Notes under the pieces: model-generated
Seen by the model: only the letters and a program-made list of their open reading frames with translations
What the model was told of the DNA's origin: nothing
Database searches by the model: none
From: Sulfolobus acidocaldarius SUSAZ
GTDB taxonomy: Archaea; Thermoproteota; Thermoprotei_A; Sulfolobales; Sulfolobaceae
Direction: 5' to 3'
Assembly: GCA_000508305.1 (NCBI GenBank)
Contig: CP006977.1
Location: 1,997,921-2,061,920, forward strand
DNA length: 64,000 bases
Position numbers and translations under genes: made by a program
Shown: one piece after another, positions 1 through 10,186 of the stretch
Numbering within the stretch: position 1 is the stretch's first letter
Layout: the number at the start of each line of letters is the position of its first letter

Positions 1-892
1 CTTCTGGGCATAGGAAGTAAATTCCCTCAGCACTATTATTTTCAAGCAATTTTTCAATATATGTTACATCATTGCGTGCACCACTCAGGTCACCGGCTAT
101 GTACTTATTGAATCCACAACAGACATTGTCAATAATTTTCACTCTGGGGGAGACGTCAGTAAGATTATCACCATATTTATACAGATATTCTAGAAAACCT
201 AAGATGCCTATCTCATCGTAATTAGCCATACAGCCGACAAATAACAAATAAAGTGGATATGCGTTGTATTTCTCCTCTAACAATTTCTCGTATTCCTTAA
301 CTTTGTCAGAAACAGGAGTTATTTTGGGCATATCTTCAAAATCTGTGACATAAGCAGGTATTCTAATGTTGGACGGAACTCTCCTCCTTCTCAATTTATA
401 TATTGAAGCAGAAAGATAATCCTTCAATTCAGATAACTTAGGTCCCTTATAGTCTAAGTTGAACGTAACCCTTCTATTTTTAACTGTAATGTATAGTTTC
501 GCATACTCTCTTCCATCTATTATCATTAAATATATAAGAGTCCTGTTCTTGTACAAAACATCTCCTATCATAGCAAAGTATCTTGTAGATAAACTGAAGG
601 AACCAAATCTGCTTTTAGCCTGCTCAAATAAGTTCTTGGGATCGGCAAGGAATGCGATAATGCTATTGTCACTATCTCCTTCCATTTGGATTGTTTTCTT
701 GAATCTGAGGAGGCTATTTAGAGTCAATATAATACCAGCAACTAATAAACCTATACCAGCCCCTAACATTGTTGGCGCAATTAGGAAAAATCCTGGTCTT
801 GAGCGGAAAGCTACGAAAAATACTATTAGGATAATACCTATTATGATAAATAAGTAGTAGTAATAGTTCCTTAATCTGATGAGAGCTGACAT
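1..892 (-). CDS. aapX: Aap pilus-associated Fe-S oxidoreductase (3' end beyond window)
   Basis: This frame is open on the minus strand from an ATG at 892 to the window edge, so the C-terminal part is missing. A strong Shine-Dalgarno-like GGAGG lies just before the ATG and fixes the start. The protein begins with two hydrophobic segments (roughly residues 9-30 and 37-60), followed by a soluble part. That part contains spaced cysteines in the contexts FVGCM, DNVCCGF and FLCPE, which resemble the Cys-rich CCG-type domains of heterodisulfide reductase-like Fe-S oxidoreductases. It lies 85 bp after aapE in the same direction. In S. acidocaldarius the adhesive-pilus locus is known to include a putative iron-sulfur oxidoreductase, AapX; the name is assigned from that context. 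Its biochemical role in piliation is not evident from sequence. Confidence 0.7.
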   Translation of the reverse strand, partial: MSALIRLRNYYYYLFIIIGIILIVFFVAFRSRPGFFLIAPTMLGAGIGLLVAGIILTLNSLLRFKKTIQMEGDSDNSIIAFLADPKNLFEQAKSRFGSFSLSTRYFAMIGDVLYKNRTLIYLMIIDGREYAKLYITVKNRRVTFNLDYKGPKLSELKDYLSASIYKLRRRRVPSNIRIPAYVTDFEDMPKITPVSDKVKEYEKLLEEKYNAYPLYLLFVGCMANYDEIGILGFLEYLYKYGDNLTDVSPRVKIIDNVCCGFNKYIAGDLSGARNDVTYIEKLLENNSAEGIYFLCPE

Positions 893-977
893 AATCCTCC
901 CTTAAATTTAATTGGAATATATGAGAAGCAAAAATAAAAATATTTGCATCCTAACTAATGTTAAAAATAAGATAAGG

Positions 978-2660
978 TTATACTTTAGCAACACTTATTC
1001 TTTGAACTTCCTTGATTGCTTCATCAGGTTTTATGGAGTATAATACTATGTACTTCTTAACGAAAACATAAGCATCTGGTCTATCTAATATCTGCTTTAT
1101 ACCAGATAACATTTTAAGGTAATTCGCCCTTCTCTTTATCTCATCTCCTACAATATCTAAGTTCAGTCCAATCTCCTCAATTCTGCTCTTCAATACCTCA
1201 CTCTTACTCAAATCGAATGTATGTGAATCAGTATTTGGATCCCAGTTACCAACTTTCTTTAACCTGTTATATGAAACCACTTCATCAACTTCTACAACCC
1301 TTCGCTTGAATGAAAGACCAAATGGTATTCTCCTTACAGTTAAAACAACATTCATCATAGGAATCCAATCCCTAGGTATATTCAGGGGCTCATTCATCAA
1401 CCTCTTTATTGCAGACTCTGGATCATATGCGTGAAAAGTAGTAGCTCCACCGTGTCCAGTACTTAATGCTTGGAACAATACATATGACTCTTCTCCTCTA
1501 ATCTCACCAACAGTTATTATATCAGGTCTATATCTCAGAGATAACTTAAGTAAGTCCATTAGGGTAATCTCCTTTCCTAGGGCACCGAATACTGGTCTAG
1601 TGTAAAGCTGAACCCAATTATCCCTAGCCAACTTCAGCTCTGGTATATCTTCTATACTAACTATTTTCATGGTATCCTTAACCAAGTTCAGTAGTGCGTT
1701 TAGCACAGTGGTCTTTCCTGCTCCAGTGGTACCTATGACCATAAACGACATCTTCAGATCTATGGCATACCATAAGTAAGCAACTAAATCTGCTGAAATA
1801 ACGCCTTGATTTATTAAGTGTAATACAGTCACTGGGCTCTCTGAGAATCTCCTTATTACGAAAGAAGTACCTTTTGCGCTTACCTCTCGTCCGTATGTAG
1901 CTGCTATTCTATCTCCTGCAGGTAACATACCATCTGAGATCGGACTGGCAATAGATATTGATCTCCCTGATAACGATATATATCTCATAGTTATCTGGTT
2001 AAGAAACTCCTCTCCATCAACCTCATCATTCAATACACTCATTCTTTTCTGAAATATTATATTAGTTGGAATATATTCATAGTCCCTATGGTAGACATAT
2101 ATGGGGGCATTTAGTCCATTCACAGATATATCCTCAACTTTATAGTCAGCTAAAAGTGGTGTGAACACATTATAACCTAACAAGTTTCGTATAATGTGAT
2201 ACAGAGCTACCCTAGCTTCAGGTTTTAAGACTGTGTAATCACCACGAGAGCCCTCTATTACATAATCTCTATATATATTCGAAAAGTCCCTAATACTGGC
2301 TCCTATATCAAAATGCTTTCCTACAAACTGCCTCTCGAGATATTTTATAAGTAATTTGTAGATTACAAACGACTTCTCGTCTAGTGGAGGTTCAATGAGA
2401 ACGTACTTGTGAACTCCCCTATCATTATCAAAGTAAATAAAGACGTGAGGATTAGGAATTTTCATTTCTATGCCTGAATTATTCAGCTGATCAACTAGAT
2501 ACTTGGAAATTTGAGATAGTACATCGACCTCATATTCAGACGAGATATTAAGTACTTCTTCTGGAATCCCAGTGAAAGGGTAGAGAGTAACTGGTATCTT
2601 GTATTGAGATATCTCTTCCAGATCCTTATTAGACTTTCGAGTAAATTTACTAAGTGCCAT
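978..2660 (-). CDS. aapE: Type IV pilus assembly ATPase AapE
   Basis: 560-residue secretion/assembly ATPase of the GspE/VirB11 family, which powers pilin polymerisation at the cytoplasmic face of the membrane. The Walker A motif GTTGAGKTT lies at about residue 310. It is followed by an Asp-box region (SIEDIPEL), a Walker B region with DIITVGEIRGEES, and the His box GHGGATTFHA. The N-terminal 200 residues form the usual less conserved domain. A TATA-like element at about 2682-2694 sits about 26 bp before the ATG, which suggests a leaderless transcript separate from aapF. The downstream neighbour is the Fe-S protein and the upstream neighbour is the membrane platform, the expected partners. A paralogous archaellum ATPase (FlaI) is possible by sequence alone, but the pilin neighbour and absence of archaellum genes favour AapE. 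Confidence 0.9.
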   Translation of the reverse strand: MALSKFTRKSNKDLEEISQYKIPVTLYPFTGIPEEVLNISSEYEVDVLSQISKYLVDQLNNSGIEMKIPNPHVFIYFDNDRGVHKYVLIEPPLDEKSFVIYKLLIKYLERQFVGKHFDIGASIRDFSNIYRDYVIEGSRGDYTVLKPEARVALYHIIRNLLGYNVFTPLLADYKVEDISVNGLNAPIYVYHRDYEYIPTNIIFQKRMSVLNDEVDGEEFLNQITMRYISLSGRSISIASPISDGMLPAGDRIAATYGREVSAKGTSFVIRRFSESPVTVLHLINQGVISADLVAYLWYAIDLKMSFMVIGTTGAGKTTVLNALLNLVKDTMKIVSIEDIPELKLARDNWVQLYTRPVFGALGKEITLMDLLKLSLRYRPDIITVGEIRGEESYVLFQALSTGHGGATTFHAYDPESAIKRLMNEPLNIPRDWIPMMNVVLTVRRIPFGLSFKRRVVEVDEVVSYNRLKKVGNWDPNTDSHTFDLSKSEVLKSRIEEIGLNLDIVGDEIKRRANYLKMLSGIKQILDRPDAYVFVKKYIVLYSIKPDEAIKEVQRISVAKV

Positions 2661-2681
2661 AGTATATATATATAAAACTCC

Positions 2682-2694
2682 AAATTATATAAGC
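2682..2694 (-). promoter_or_regulatory. Probable TATA box of aapE
   Basis: The A/T-rich element reads GCTTATATAATTT on the minus strand. It is centred about 27 bp before the aapE ATG, the archaeal TATA-to-start spacing expected for a leaderless mRNA. The roughly 170-bp gap to aapF upstream is consistent with an independent promoter. Confidence 0.5.
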
Positions 2695-2828
2695 TTTTCA
2701 CCTTCTATAAGTTATCTTCAAATCAAATAACAAGCTTTTTGAGGAAGAAAAAATACAATAATTAAAAAGGTTTCCTGAACCTCTATTTTCTCATAAGAAC
2801 TAATAAAAAACCTAACTTTCTGAATGAT

Positions 2829-4661
2829 TTAGAAACTTATGTTAGAGTGGAAGTTTGGTACTATTGAAATTCGCAGCTCTACAAACACGAAAATTACAAG
2901 CGTAACTACTATCATGAGTATTATAGCATGTATAAACCCTGCGGCGGCTTTACCATAACCGATCTTACCAATTAATAAACCTGCCAGAAATGCGTTTAGT
3001 ATACCTGATATTGCAGTAATGAATATGATTTGTGGAATTGAAACTAAACCAGTAGCTATTGGTCCATAAACAGCTATTCCAGAATTCAACATACTTAAAA
3101 TACCACTAGCTAAGAGGAACGTAGCAATCAGAGATATCAAGACACCTGCATAGGGAGTAGCAATAAGTGGTTTTACCTTCCCTTGATATTCTCTTCTAAC
3201 TACTAGCTGACTATTTATTTGATCAGCTAGAGCTCTAACGTTGTCAGGTGTCATACTGCCAATCTCAATCATATCTGAAAGAGTGTAAAGAGCTATTTTA
3301 CTTGCGAATTCATTAATCGAATCAGCCCCTCTTTTCAGAGCTATCGTTAGAGGATAGCCTAACTTCAAATATCCATCAACCTTTCTTAAAACTTCCCTGA
3401 ACTTACCCATTTCCTGAGCGTCTTTCAGTCTAGTAACTACAGTCTCGAAAGTAAGACCTGCCAATAGACCTTCAGATATTGCACTCAGAAACTTTACAGC
3501 ATACTCCTCAAATCCACTCTTCTCTCTCATCTCCTTCTGATAGAAAAATGCAGGAGGTACTAAAGCTACTAATAAACCTATTAAGAGAGCAATTGATACA
3601 GGAAAGACGTTCTGCAGACCTCCTGAAAGAGTTATGAAATATATTATCTGATGTTCAAATATCATGATCAGGAAAGCTATAATCAAACCTATTGGTAGTG
3701 AGATGTAAAATATTTTATATGCACTAGATTGACTTTCAGGGAATTTAAGCTGTAAGGAGTCTGCCATATAGACAAAGAGTAAGTTAACCATTGGCACAAC
3801 TAATACCACCACAGGACCAAGAACAGTCAACAAGGAACTCGAGTTACCAACGAAGGGTAATATAGCACCCATTATTAAAACGAGGTATAACATTATATAG
3901 CCAGAAGAAAGCCAAACTACATAAGATTCTGCTACACCCTGAAGCTTATCTGAGGCTAAAGCTGCGGCTAATGAAAACTGCTTAGATAGGTCCTTTAACT
4001 TAGCTTCCATAGTCTCTATCACAGGAGCACCAGTCCTTATTGCCGTAACATAAGCTAGCATAAAGTCATTGAATAGCTTGCCTGGATTTATATCCATAGC
4101 CTTTAATAAAGCCTGCTCAATACTTTCACTTAAGTATTGAACTCTTCTATTAACGTATACTACAATATCTTGGACAAACGAAAATGCCTTAGTTCCCTCT
4201 AATTTTCTAAACAAGATCACTGGAGATAAACCAGACTTAAGAAATATGACAAATAACGTAGCAAATGAGAATGACTCAGCGTCTACCCCATTCTTTATTT
4301 TGTCAATTTTCTGCGATATATCGAGAATAGATATGAGATAAGCTATTGGGGGAATTATAACTCCAAGGAACAACATAACTAATGAGAGAGCTAGATATGC
4401 TGGCAAAAGTGTGGCTCTGTAAAACCTGAGGAAAATTATTAGAGCGAAAGAGATAAACATAACAGCCAAGACGATACATACAAGTAAGATGAGGAACAGC
4501 CTGCTAGCAAACAGTTTCGGATCTTCTGTGTTTCTAGAAGTTAAAAGTCTTTTATCGAAATAACCAGCTAACCTTTTGACAAATGGTGTATTGTAAAATA
4601 ATAAATACACTGAAGGAATGTTAATCTTGGAGGACTTTTTATCCTTACTCATCTTACTCAT
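2829..4661 (-). CDS. aapF: Pilus assembly membrane platform protein AapF
   Basis: 610-residue polytopic membrane protein of the TadC/PilC/FlaJ type. Hydrophobic clusters lie near residues 50-75, 85-110, 250-300, 320-380, 515-545 and 555-600. Between them are two cytoplasmic helical domains (about residues 120-245 and 385-510) of the GspF/T2SSF kind. The residue pattern around 'FATLFVIFLKSGLSPVILF' and the second copy 'FLSAISEGLLAGLTFETVV' shows the internal duplication typical of the family. The protein anchors the AapE ATPase and feeds pilins to the growing filament. A TATA-like element about 25 bp before the ATG suggests leaderless expression, divergent from the pilin gene aapB. Confidence 0.88.
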   Translation of the reverse strand: MSKMSKDKKSSKINIPSVYLLFYNTPFVKRLAGYFDKRLLTSRNTEDPKLFASRLFLILLVCIVLAVMFISFALIIFLRFYRATLLPAYLALSLVMLFLGVIIPPIAYLISILDISQKIDKIKNGVDAESFSFATLFVIFLKSGLSPVILFRKLEGTKAFSFVQDIVVYVNRRVQYLSESIEQALLKAMDINPGKLFNDFMLAYVTAIRTGAPVIETMEAKLKDLSKQFSLAAALASDKLQGVAESYVVWLSSGYIMLYLVLIMGAILPFVGNSSSLLTVLGPVVVLVVPMVNLLFVYMADSLQLKFPESQSSAYKIFYISLPIGLIIAFLIMIFEHQIIYFITLSGGLQNVFPVSIALLIGLLVALVPPAFFYQKEMREKSGFEEYAVKFLSAISEGLLAGLTFETVVTRLKDAQEMGKFREVLRKVDGYLKLGYPLTIALKRGADSINEFASKIALYTLSDMIEIGSMTPDNVRALADQINSQLVVRREYQGKVKPLIATPYAGVLISLIATFLLASGILSMLNSGIAVYGPIATGLVSIPQIIFITAISGILNAFLAGLLIGKIGYGKAAAGFIHAIILMIVVTLVIFVFVELRISIVPNFHSNISF

Positions 4662-4680
4662 GTATATTCACACAGTAAAA

Positions 4681-4690
4681 GTATATAAAT
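4681..4690 (-). promoter_or_regulatory. Probable TATA box of aapF
   Basis: The element ATTTATATAC on the minus strand is centred about 26 bp upstream of the aapF ATG at 4661. It lies in the 256-bp divergent region shared with the aapB pilin gene, whose own A/T-rich TATA candidate is near 4881-4892 about 30 bp before its ATG. Confidence 0.5.
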
Positions 4691-4917
4691 TAAGTTAAGT
4701 CTAAAACTTAAATCTATGGAAAACTGCCTTTTCTTTATAGCTTTAAACAGAGAATCTTATTATTCTAGGATATCCAGAGTATACTAAATACATGATTTAA
4801 ATTCTACCAGTTATTTACTTTTTTGGTATCACTCATTCGATTTTGACTCGAAATATAGTGCTTACAAGAAAGAGGAAAAATTTAATATTAAAATCCTTAC
4901 TTTTAATATGATAATAT

Positions 4918-5439
4918 ATGAATGTAGAAGTGAAGAAGAGCAAGAAAAAGAACATGAGAGCATTATCCGGAGCAATAGTAGCTCTAATTCTAGTAATAGC
5001 AGGTGTAATAATAGCCATAGCAGTAGTATTATTCGCCTTTGGTTTAATACCAGGAATATCAAACCAGGGAAGCATACAAGTTCTGGGAAGTGGAACTATT
5101 AGTGGTACTGCAGCTCCTTACACTATTACGATTACAGTTAAGAATACTGGAACTTCAGATGTTAGTGTAACAAGCATAAACATTAACGGACAACCTTTCA
5201 CTGTAAGCAGTACTTCAGTTCCAGTTGGAACTACAACAACCACAAATACAAACGGTGCTACAATAACAAACACAATAACAACCACAGCAATTCCAGCTGG
5301 AAGTTCAGTAACCATAACAATTACAGTAACACCTGCAGGTAGCACTACACCATCTTTCTCCCAAGGTGCCTCTTACACAGCTACAATTTACTTCTCCAAT
5401 GGACAAGGAGTACCAGCTACATTAATATACCAAGGATAA
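4918..5439 (+). CDS. aapB: Type IV pilin AapB
   Basis: 173-residue archaeal type IV prepilin and probable main subunit of the adhesive pilus. It starts with a short basic class III signal peptide (KKSKKKNMRA). The PibD cleavage site is predicted between A and L of MRA/LSG, followed by a roughly 25-residue hydrophobic helix (LSGAIVALILVIAGVIIAIA) that forms the filament core. The rest is a Thr/Ser/Gly-rich beta domain. The C-terminal stretch TIYFSNGQG.PATLIYQG agrees with the S. acidocaldarius AapB that I recall. The middle (residues 95-145) is much richer in Thr than the recalled homologue, so the exposed glycosylated loops may differ. The gene diverges from aapF. Confidence 0.88.
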   Translation: MNVEVKKSKKKNMRALSGAIVALILVIAGVIIAIAVVLFAFGLIPGISNQGSIQVLGSGTISGTAAPYTITITVKNTGTSDVSVTSININGQPFTVSSTSVPVGTTTTTNTNGATITNTITTTAIPAGSSVTITITVTPAGSTTPSFSQGASYTATIYFSNGQGVPATLIYQG

Positions 5440-5452
5440 CATAAAGGTAAGA

Positions 5453-5486
5453 TAAAAAATTTTTTAACGCAAGTTTTCTTTTTCCC
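5453..5486 (+). terminator. T-rich transcription terminator after aapB
   Basis: Starting about 15 bp after the aapB stop is an A-run followed by T6, then TTTTC and TTTTT stretches. Such T-rich tracts terminate archaeal transcripts, and a strongly expressed pilin gene would need one. Confidence 0.5.
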
Positions 5487-5489
5487 CAA

Positions 5490-5960
5490 ATCCTCTAAAT
5501 ATTCAATTATACTTACGCTAATGAGAAATTCTAATTTTAGTCCCTAGCTTACTTGGCAAAATCCAACGTGAAATATTACAAATATGAGTTGAAAGGATTT
5601 TTAATTTTTCACTAAAATAATGCTAATATACATAACGGTTTTACTGTACTAAAAGCTTGGATAAATAACACTAATGAAACTTTCTATAAAAGTATTTTTC
5701 AACAAAAAATAAACGAAATATCATTTCCTAAGGAGGTTGAGATTTAAATAGCAGAGTAGCGTTAGCCAAAATTTTATAAATATCTGTGGTTTTTTATTAA
5801 CATTGTTTATTCAGCCACGTCATGAATTATTTTATATTAAGTAATACTCACTTAAAACGTAAATGGTAAACAATAACGAATGGAACAATACTATAATCGG
5901 AAGATTCTTAACGGTTAAACTTATCCTTAATTCGCACTTCTTGCTACTTTGAAGTTCGAA
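5490..5960. other. Long intergenic region without a supported gene
   Basis: About 580 bp lie between the pilin and glutamate synthase genes. The stretch is strongly A+T rich, has stops in all frames and contains no tRNA-like or C/D-box pattern that I could find. A TATA-like run at about 5974-5987 precedes the next gene. Nothing else is supported. Confidence 0.4.
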
Positions 5961-6019
5961 CTTAATCCTACTAAAAATATATATAGTAATTAACTTGTAT
6001 TAGTATCTAGCGACCACGA

Positions 6020-8158
6020 TTGCTCGTTGTAAAGAACTATATACCAATACCAAGGCAGACCGATAGCGAGTTCTGGACAGCTGATAGAATAGATCATATT
6101 AGGAGATTGGCTCTAACAGGAAAGCCACACAAAATATTTCCCCATTATGATACACTTAGAGTATTAGATAGAATAAACTTCAAAAGGGAGAACACCTCAG
6201 TTTCTGAATCCCCTTCATCTAAAATTTCAACAAGTGTTGCCGGGATACCTGTCTCAGCACCCCTTTACCTAGGTGATATGTCTTACGGAGCTTTAAGTGG
6301 AAACCCTAATATAGCAATAGCGAAAGTTGCAGATATAACCGAAACCTTAGCTGGTACAGGTGAGGGAGGGTTACATCCTGAGGTGGGCAAGTCAAAGAGG
6401 ATTTTCATTCAATGGGCTTCTGCACGTTTTGGTGTTGACATGGATGTGTTAATGAAAGGTGCAGCTATAGTAATAAAAATAGGACAAGGAGCTAAACCAG
6501 GTATAGGAGGTCATCTACCCGGTAGTAAAGTGACAGACCCGATATCCTTAACTAGAAGGATTCCTGTTGGAATAGACGCTATATCTCCAGCTCCACACCA
6601 TGACATTTATTCTATAGAAGATCTAGGGCAAAGAATAGAGGCGCTAAAGGAAGCAACGGGTAAACCTGTATTTGTTAAAGTAGCTGCAACAAACTACATA
6701 CCTTACATTGTTTCAGGAATAGCTAGAATGGGTGCAGATGGTGTAATTATTGATGGGCATGGTGCAGGGACAGGGGCAACGCCTACAGTTATAAGAGATA
6801 ATCTGGGAATACCAATAGAGCTTGCAGTTGCAATTTCTGATAAAGTACTTAAGGCACAGGGAATGAGGGATAACTTCACTGTTATAGCAGCAGGAAGGAT
6901 TGCAAATGCTACAGATGCTGCAAAACTAATTGCACTCGGTGCAGATGTTGTGAGTGTTGGTACTGGAGCTTTGATAGCAATGGGTTGTGTTATGGTTCAT
7001 AAGTGCCATATTGGCTCTTGTCCCACTGCTCTCACCAATAAGATAGATGGGACTAGGATGTTTGAAGTGGAGTTTGGTGTTAAGGTTTTGACTAATTTTG
7101 TGAGGGGGTTCTCTCTAGAACTAGCTAACATATTGGATAACTTAGGTATATCTGATGTGAGAAATCTGAAGGGTAGGAAGGATCTCCTGATCGGTAAAGG
7201 TCTATCCAGGGAAACATTAGAAGTGTTAGGTATTGATGGGGAGGAAGAGGAGCTTCCACCTAAACTAGGAGAGTTATGGACCAAGAGAAGAAAGGCTTAT
7301 CTCCACGAATTAATAAACAAGGGAGATCCTGTAATAACAAGTATGGGGAGTACCTCACCACCTGACGTGGAAAAACCTGCTAGAATATTAGACTGGATTA
7401 GGTCTGACGGTGCACAGGTTACTAGACCTTCTATTGATCCGTACAGGGAAGACATAGATACAAGTTTCTACTTGAACCATGGTAGACTCTACTTATCACT
7501 CCCAATAATCTTTGACATTACAGAGGCTGATGAAGATACAAAAGAGGCATTAAGTTGGGCGTCATTTGCATTGAGCTCTGCAGTATTTACAACCGAAACA
7601 AACACTAAATACAGGGACGTTTCCATAAGTCTAGATGGTAAAGGGGCTTTAAACTGGAGTGACGGGTATAAGTTTGGATATTACATTAGACTACCCTCCA
7701 GTCCTGAAGCTGTAGAGAAAGTTGTTGAGCTTAAGGGTGTACCTGGGTTTATAATTGATGAAGATTTAGGCGGAGAAGACCTTGAAATAGTTATCTCAGA
7801 TGTTGATACTAAATTAAAGGAACTAGGAGTGAGAAGAAGATTTGACATCTTAGCTAAATCCTCAAAACTAAGAGATTCTGGAGACGCGTTTAAGCTAGTG
7901 GGTTTAGGTGCAGATTCAGTTATAATGAGCCATAAGATCTTAGATGTGGCAATTGGAGAGGGAAGTCGTAGCTCCCTGAAGGATAAGGCATTTAATTTAG
8001 TTGCGGGCTTCAAAAAGGAAATAGCTCTATTGGCAGGGGCAGCAGGAGTTTACAGTGTCCAATCCACTTTACTTGGAAATAGGGAGTTACTTAGAGCTGT
8101 GAATCTAAACTCGTACATCCTTAAAAGGCTCAGAATCAGAGTGGCTGGTTCCCTATGA
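6020..8158 (+). CDS. gltB: Glutamate synthase, FMN/[3Fe-4S] synthase domain protein
   Basis: 712-residue protein carrying the FMN-binding TIM barrel that converts 2-oxoglutarate and ammonia (delivered from glutamine) to glutamate. Residues 60-440 match the Glu_synthase fold: 'GDMSYGALS', 'GEGGLHPE', '[17 protein letters not shown]', and '[18 protein letters not shown]'. The three cysteines CxxxxxCxxxxC at about residues 322-334 are the [3Fe-4S] ligands. The last 230 residues look like a degenerate second barrel ('LVGLGADSV', '[25 protein letters not shown]'). The start is a TTG about 40 bp after a TATA-like run. Its stop overlaps the start of the next gene (ATGA), so the two proteins are made together. 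Confidence 0.9.
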   Translation: MLVVKNYIPIPRQTDSEFWTADRIDHIRRLALTGKPHKIFPHYDTLRVLDRINFKRENTSVSESPSSKISTSVAGIPVSAPLYLGDMSYGALSGNPNIAIAKVADITETLAGTGEGGLHPEVGKSKRIFIQWASARFGVDMDVLMKGAAIVIKIGQGAKPGIGGHLPGSKVTDPISLTRRIPVGIDAISPAPHHDIYSIEDLGQRIEALKEATGKPVFVKVAATNYIPYIVSGIARMGADGVIIDGHGAGTGATPTVIRDNLGIPIELAVAISDKVLKAQGMRDNFTVIAAGRIANATDAAKLIALGADVVSVGTGALIAMGCVMVHKCHIGSCPTALTNKIDGTRMFEVEFGVKVLTNFVRGFSLELANILDNLGISDVRNLKGRKDLLIGKGLSRETLEVLGIDGEEEELPPKLGELWTKRRKAYLHELINKGDPVITSMGSTSPPDVEKPARILDWIRSDGAQVTRPSIDPYREDIDTSFYLNHGRLYLSLPIIFDITEADEDTKEALSWASFALSSAVFTTETNTKYRDVSISLDGKGALNWSDGYKFGYYIRLPSSPEAVEKVVELKGVPGFIIDEDLGGEDLEIVISDVDTKLKELGVRRRFDILAKSSKLRDSGDAFKLVGLGADSVIMSHKILDVAIGEGSRSSLKDKAFNLVAGFKKEIALLAGAAGVYSVQSTLLGNRELLRAVNLNSYILKRLRIRVAGSL

Positions 8159-10134
8159 TTCACCCTTCTGGTTGTGGAGTTTTAGGTATTTTAAGGAAAA
8201 GACATGCTGAGCAAATACAGGGAAGCTCGGTCGTAAGAGCAATAGAAAAAGTAAGGTATAGGGGAAGTGATAGGGGAGCAGGTTTCGCAGTCTTTAATCT
8301 ACATAGGAAGAATGTCTACACAATAAGGGCTTTTAGTGAAGAGGATGCTAATGAAATAAAGTCATTACTGGAGTCTCAGGGTCTTAAAATAAAAGATTCT
8401 AGGTTAAACTATATTAATGAAGAGATCTGTGACTGCAATTTTGAAGTTGTTATTGATGATGTGACAAAAGCCAGAAAGGCTTTCAGAAATATTAATGAAA
8501 TAATTTGGGGTAGTAAGGAAGGAAAAAGAGGTAGAATATATAGCATCGGTTCCTCACTAAGTGTGTTCAAAGGAGTTGGTTACCCAAAGGACATTTCTAA
8601 GATGTATGATGTGGAGAAGTTAGCAGGTGATTTATGGCTAGCTCACACAAGACAGCCTACAAATTCTCCAGGTCACTTTCCATACTGGTCTCACCCATTC
8701 TCTACATTTAACATTGCAATAGTCCATAACGGTGACATAAGTTCTTTTGGTGCGAATCTAGAGTTTTTAAAGGAGAGGGGATGGGAAGGATTCGTGGGTA
8801 CAGATAGTGAAGTAATAGCTTTCTTGTTCGAGGAATTGTTAAGTGAAGGTTTCTCTATTGAGGAAGTAGTAAAGATAATGGTTAATCCTTCTAGAAGGCT
8901 AAATGTAATAGACCCGTCTTTGGACTACACCTACAGGAACGCTAGGTTAGATGGACCATTTACGGCAGTCATTGGCTATGATTCAGGAGACGACTTATAC
9001 TTAATTGCAATTGCCGATAGAGCTAAATTCAGACCAGCGATTGTGGGTGAGGATGAAAACTACTATTATGTAGCAAGTGAGGAGAATGAAATAAGAGAGA
9101 TAAGCCCCAACGCCAGAGTTTGGACGTTGGAACCGGGTTCCTATTTCATGGCTTCCTTAAACAGGGGAATAATATCATTTGGCAGAGACGAGGAGAGAGT
9201 TCACTCATTTTCCCCACCTCCAGTATTTATACCTGAACACTATGACATTGACGCTAGGAATCTTAATTATAAAGAGTTAAACTATGTAATAGCAGAGGTA
9301 GCGAAGAAGGGTAAAAAGGAAATTACTGTAGCAAATGTAACTGGTCACAGATACATAGGTATAAACTTTAAGAGACTAGGTGTTCATAACACAAGGATTA
9401 ACCTTTACGGTATAGTAGGTAATGTTTTTGCAAACCTTAATGAAGATAACGAATTTTACGTTTACGGAAACGTATCTGATGACTGTGGAGATACGATGCA
9501 CGGAGGAAAGGTTGTAATTTATGGCGATGCCAGAGACGTGTTAGCTCAAACTTTTCAAAATGGCAGGATATTCGTGAAAGGGAATGCGGGAAACAGGGTC
9601 GGTATTCAAATGAGAGAATACAAGGACAGGAGACCATACCTAGTAATTGGCGGATTCGTAGATGATTACCTAGGAGAGTACATGGCTGGCGGTGTTATAG
9701 TTGTACTAGGTACTAACGTGAAGGGGGAACCTGTAGGGAATTATGTAGGATCAGGTATGGTAGGAGGAAGAATATATATAAGAGGAAAAGTGTCTCCTTC
9801 AAGGATTGGTATACAACCCACTAGGCAAGAGGTACTTAACTTCTTGAAGGCACTACTGGTGGAAGGTTATATTGGAGAAGAGGAATTCTCATCATTAAAG
9901 GATAAGTATTACATAGAAGTAATGGACTCGCTGAAGGACAAAGCAAAGGAATATGCTAAGAGATTATTTGAGGAAAAGATTGGTATACCAGAGTACGAAT
10001 ACAGGGAGTTAAACGAAGAGGAGTTTAAAGAGCTATTTGGAGTAATTAAAGAATTCTCGCAGGATATGGGGAGAGATTACACTGAGTATCTAAAGGAGAA
10101 GTTTACCGTTATAAAATCTAGAAGTAAAAAATAG
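8155..10134 (+). CDS. Glutamate synthase, glutaminase (GATase II) plus GXGXG domain protein
   Basis: 659-residue partner of the preceding gene. The N-terminus '[10 protein letters not shown]' is a class II (Ntn) glutamine amidotransferase with catalytic Cys7, implying removal of a six-residue propeptide. Further GATase marks are [35 protein letters not shown] and [15 protein letters not shown]. From about residue 390 the protein changes to the right-handed beta-helix GXGXG domain ([47 protein letters not shown]). In bacterial GltB these flank the FMN barrel in one chain. Here the first and last domains are joined and the synthase part is separate. The gene makes ammonia from glutamine and channels it to the FMN protein. 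Confidence 0.87.
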   Translation: MIHPSGCGVLGILRKRHAEQIQGSSVVRAIEKVRYRGSDRGAGFAVFNLHRKNVYTIRAFSEEDANEIKSLLESQGLKIKDSRLNYINEEICDCNFEVVIDDVTKARKAFRNINEIIWGSKEGKRGRIYSIGSSLSVFKGVGYPKDISKMYDVEKLAGDLWLAHTRQPTNSPGHFPYWSHPFSTFNIAIVHNGDISSFGANLEFLKERGWEGFVGTDSEVIAFLFEELLSEGFSIEEVVKIMVNPSRRLNVIDPSLDYTYRNARLDGPFTAVIGYDSGDDLYLIAIADRAKFRPAIVGEDENYYYVASEENEIREISPNARVWTLEPGSYFMASLNRGIISFGRDEERVHSFSPPPVFIPEHYDIDARNLNYKELNYVIAEVAKKGKKEITVANVTGHRYIGINFKRLGVHNTRINLYGIVGNVFANLNEDNEFYVYGNVSDDCGDTMHGGKVVIYGDARDVLAQTFQNGRIFVKGNAGNRVGIQMREYKDRRPYLVIGGFVDDYLGEYMAGGVIVVLGTNVKGEPVGNYVGSGMVGGRIYIRGKVSPSRIGIQPTRQEVLNFLKALLVEGYIGEEEFSSLKDKYYIEVMDSLKDKAKEYAKRLFEEKIGIPEYEYRELNEEEFKELFGVIKEFSQDMGRDYTEYLKEKFTVIKSRSKK

Positions 10135-10186
10135 TAATTTAAGCTACACTAAGTTTTTATCTCATAAACGCAATATTATATACAAA

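Noticed and set aside
459..857. Plus-strand 132-codon open frame
   Set aside because: It is antisense to the Fe-S oxidoreductase gene, which has a strong Shine-Dalgarno and recognisable Cys motifs.
4833..5345. Several antisense frames across the pilin gene
   Set aside because: They are shadows caused by the low-complexity Thr/Ile codons of aapB.
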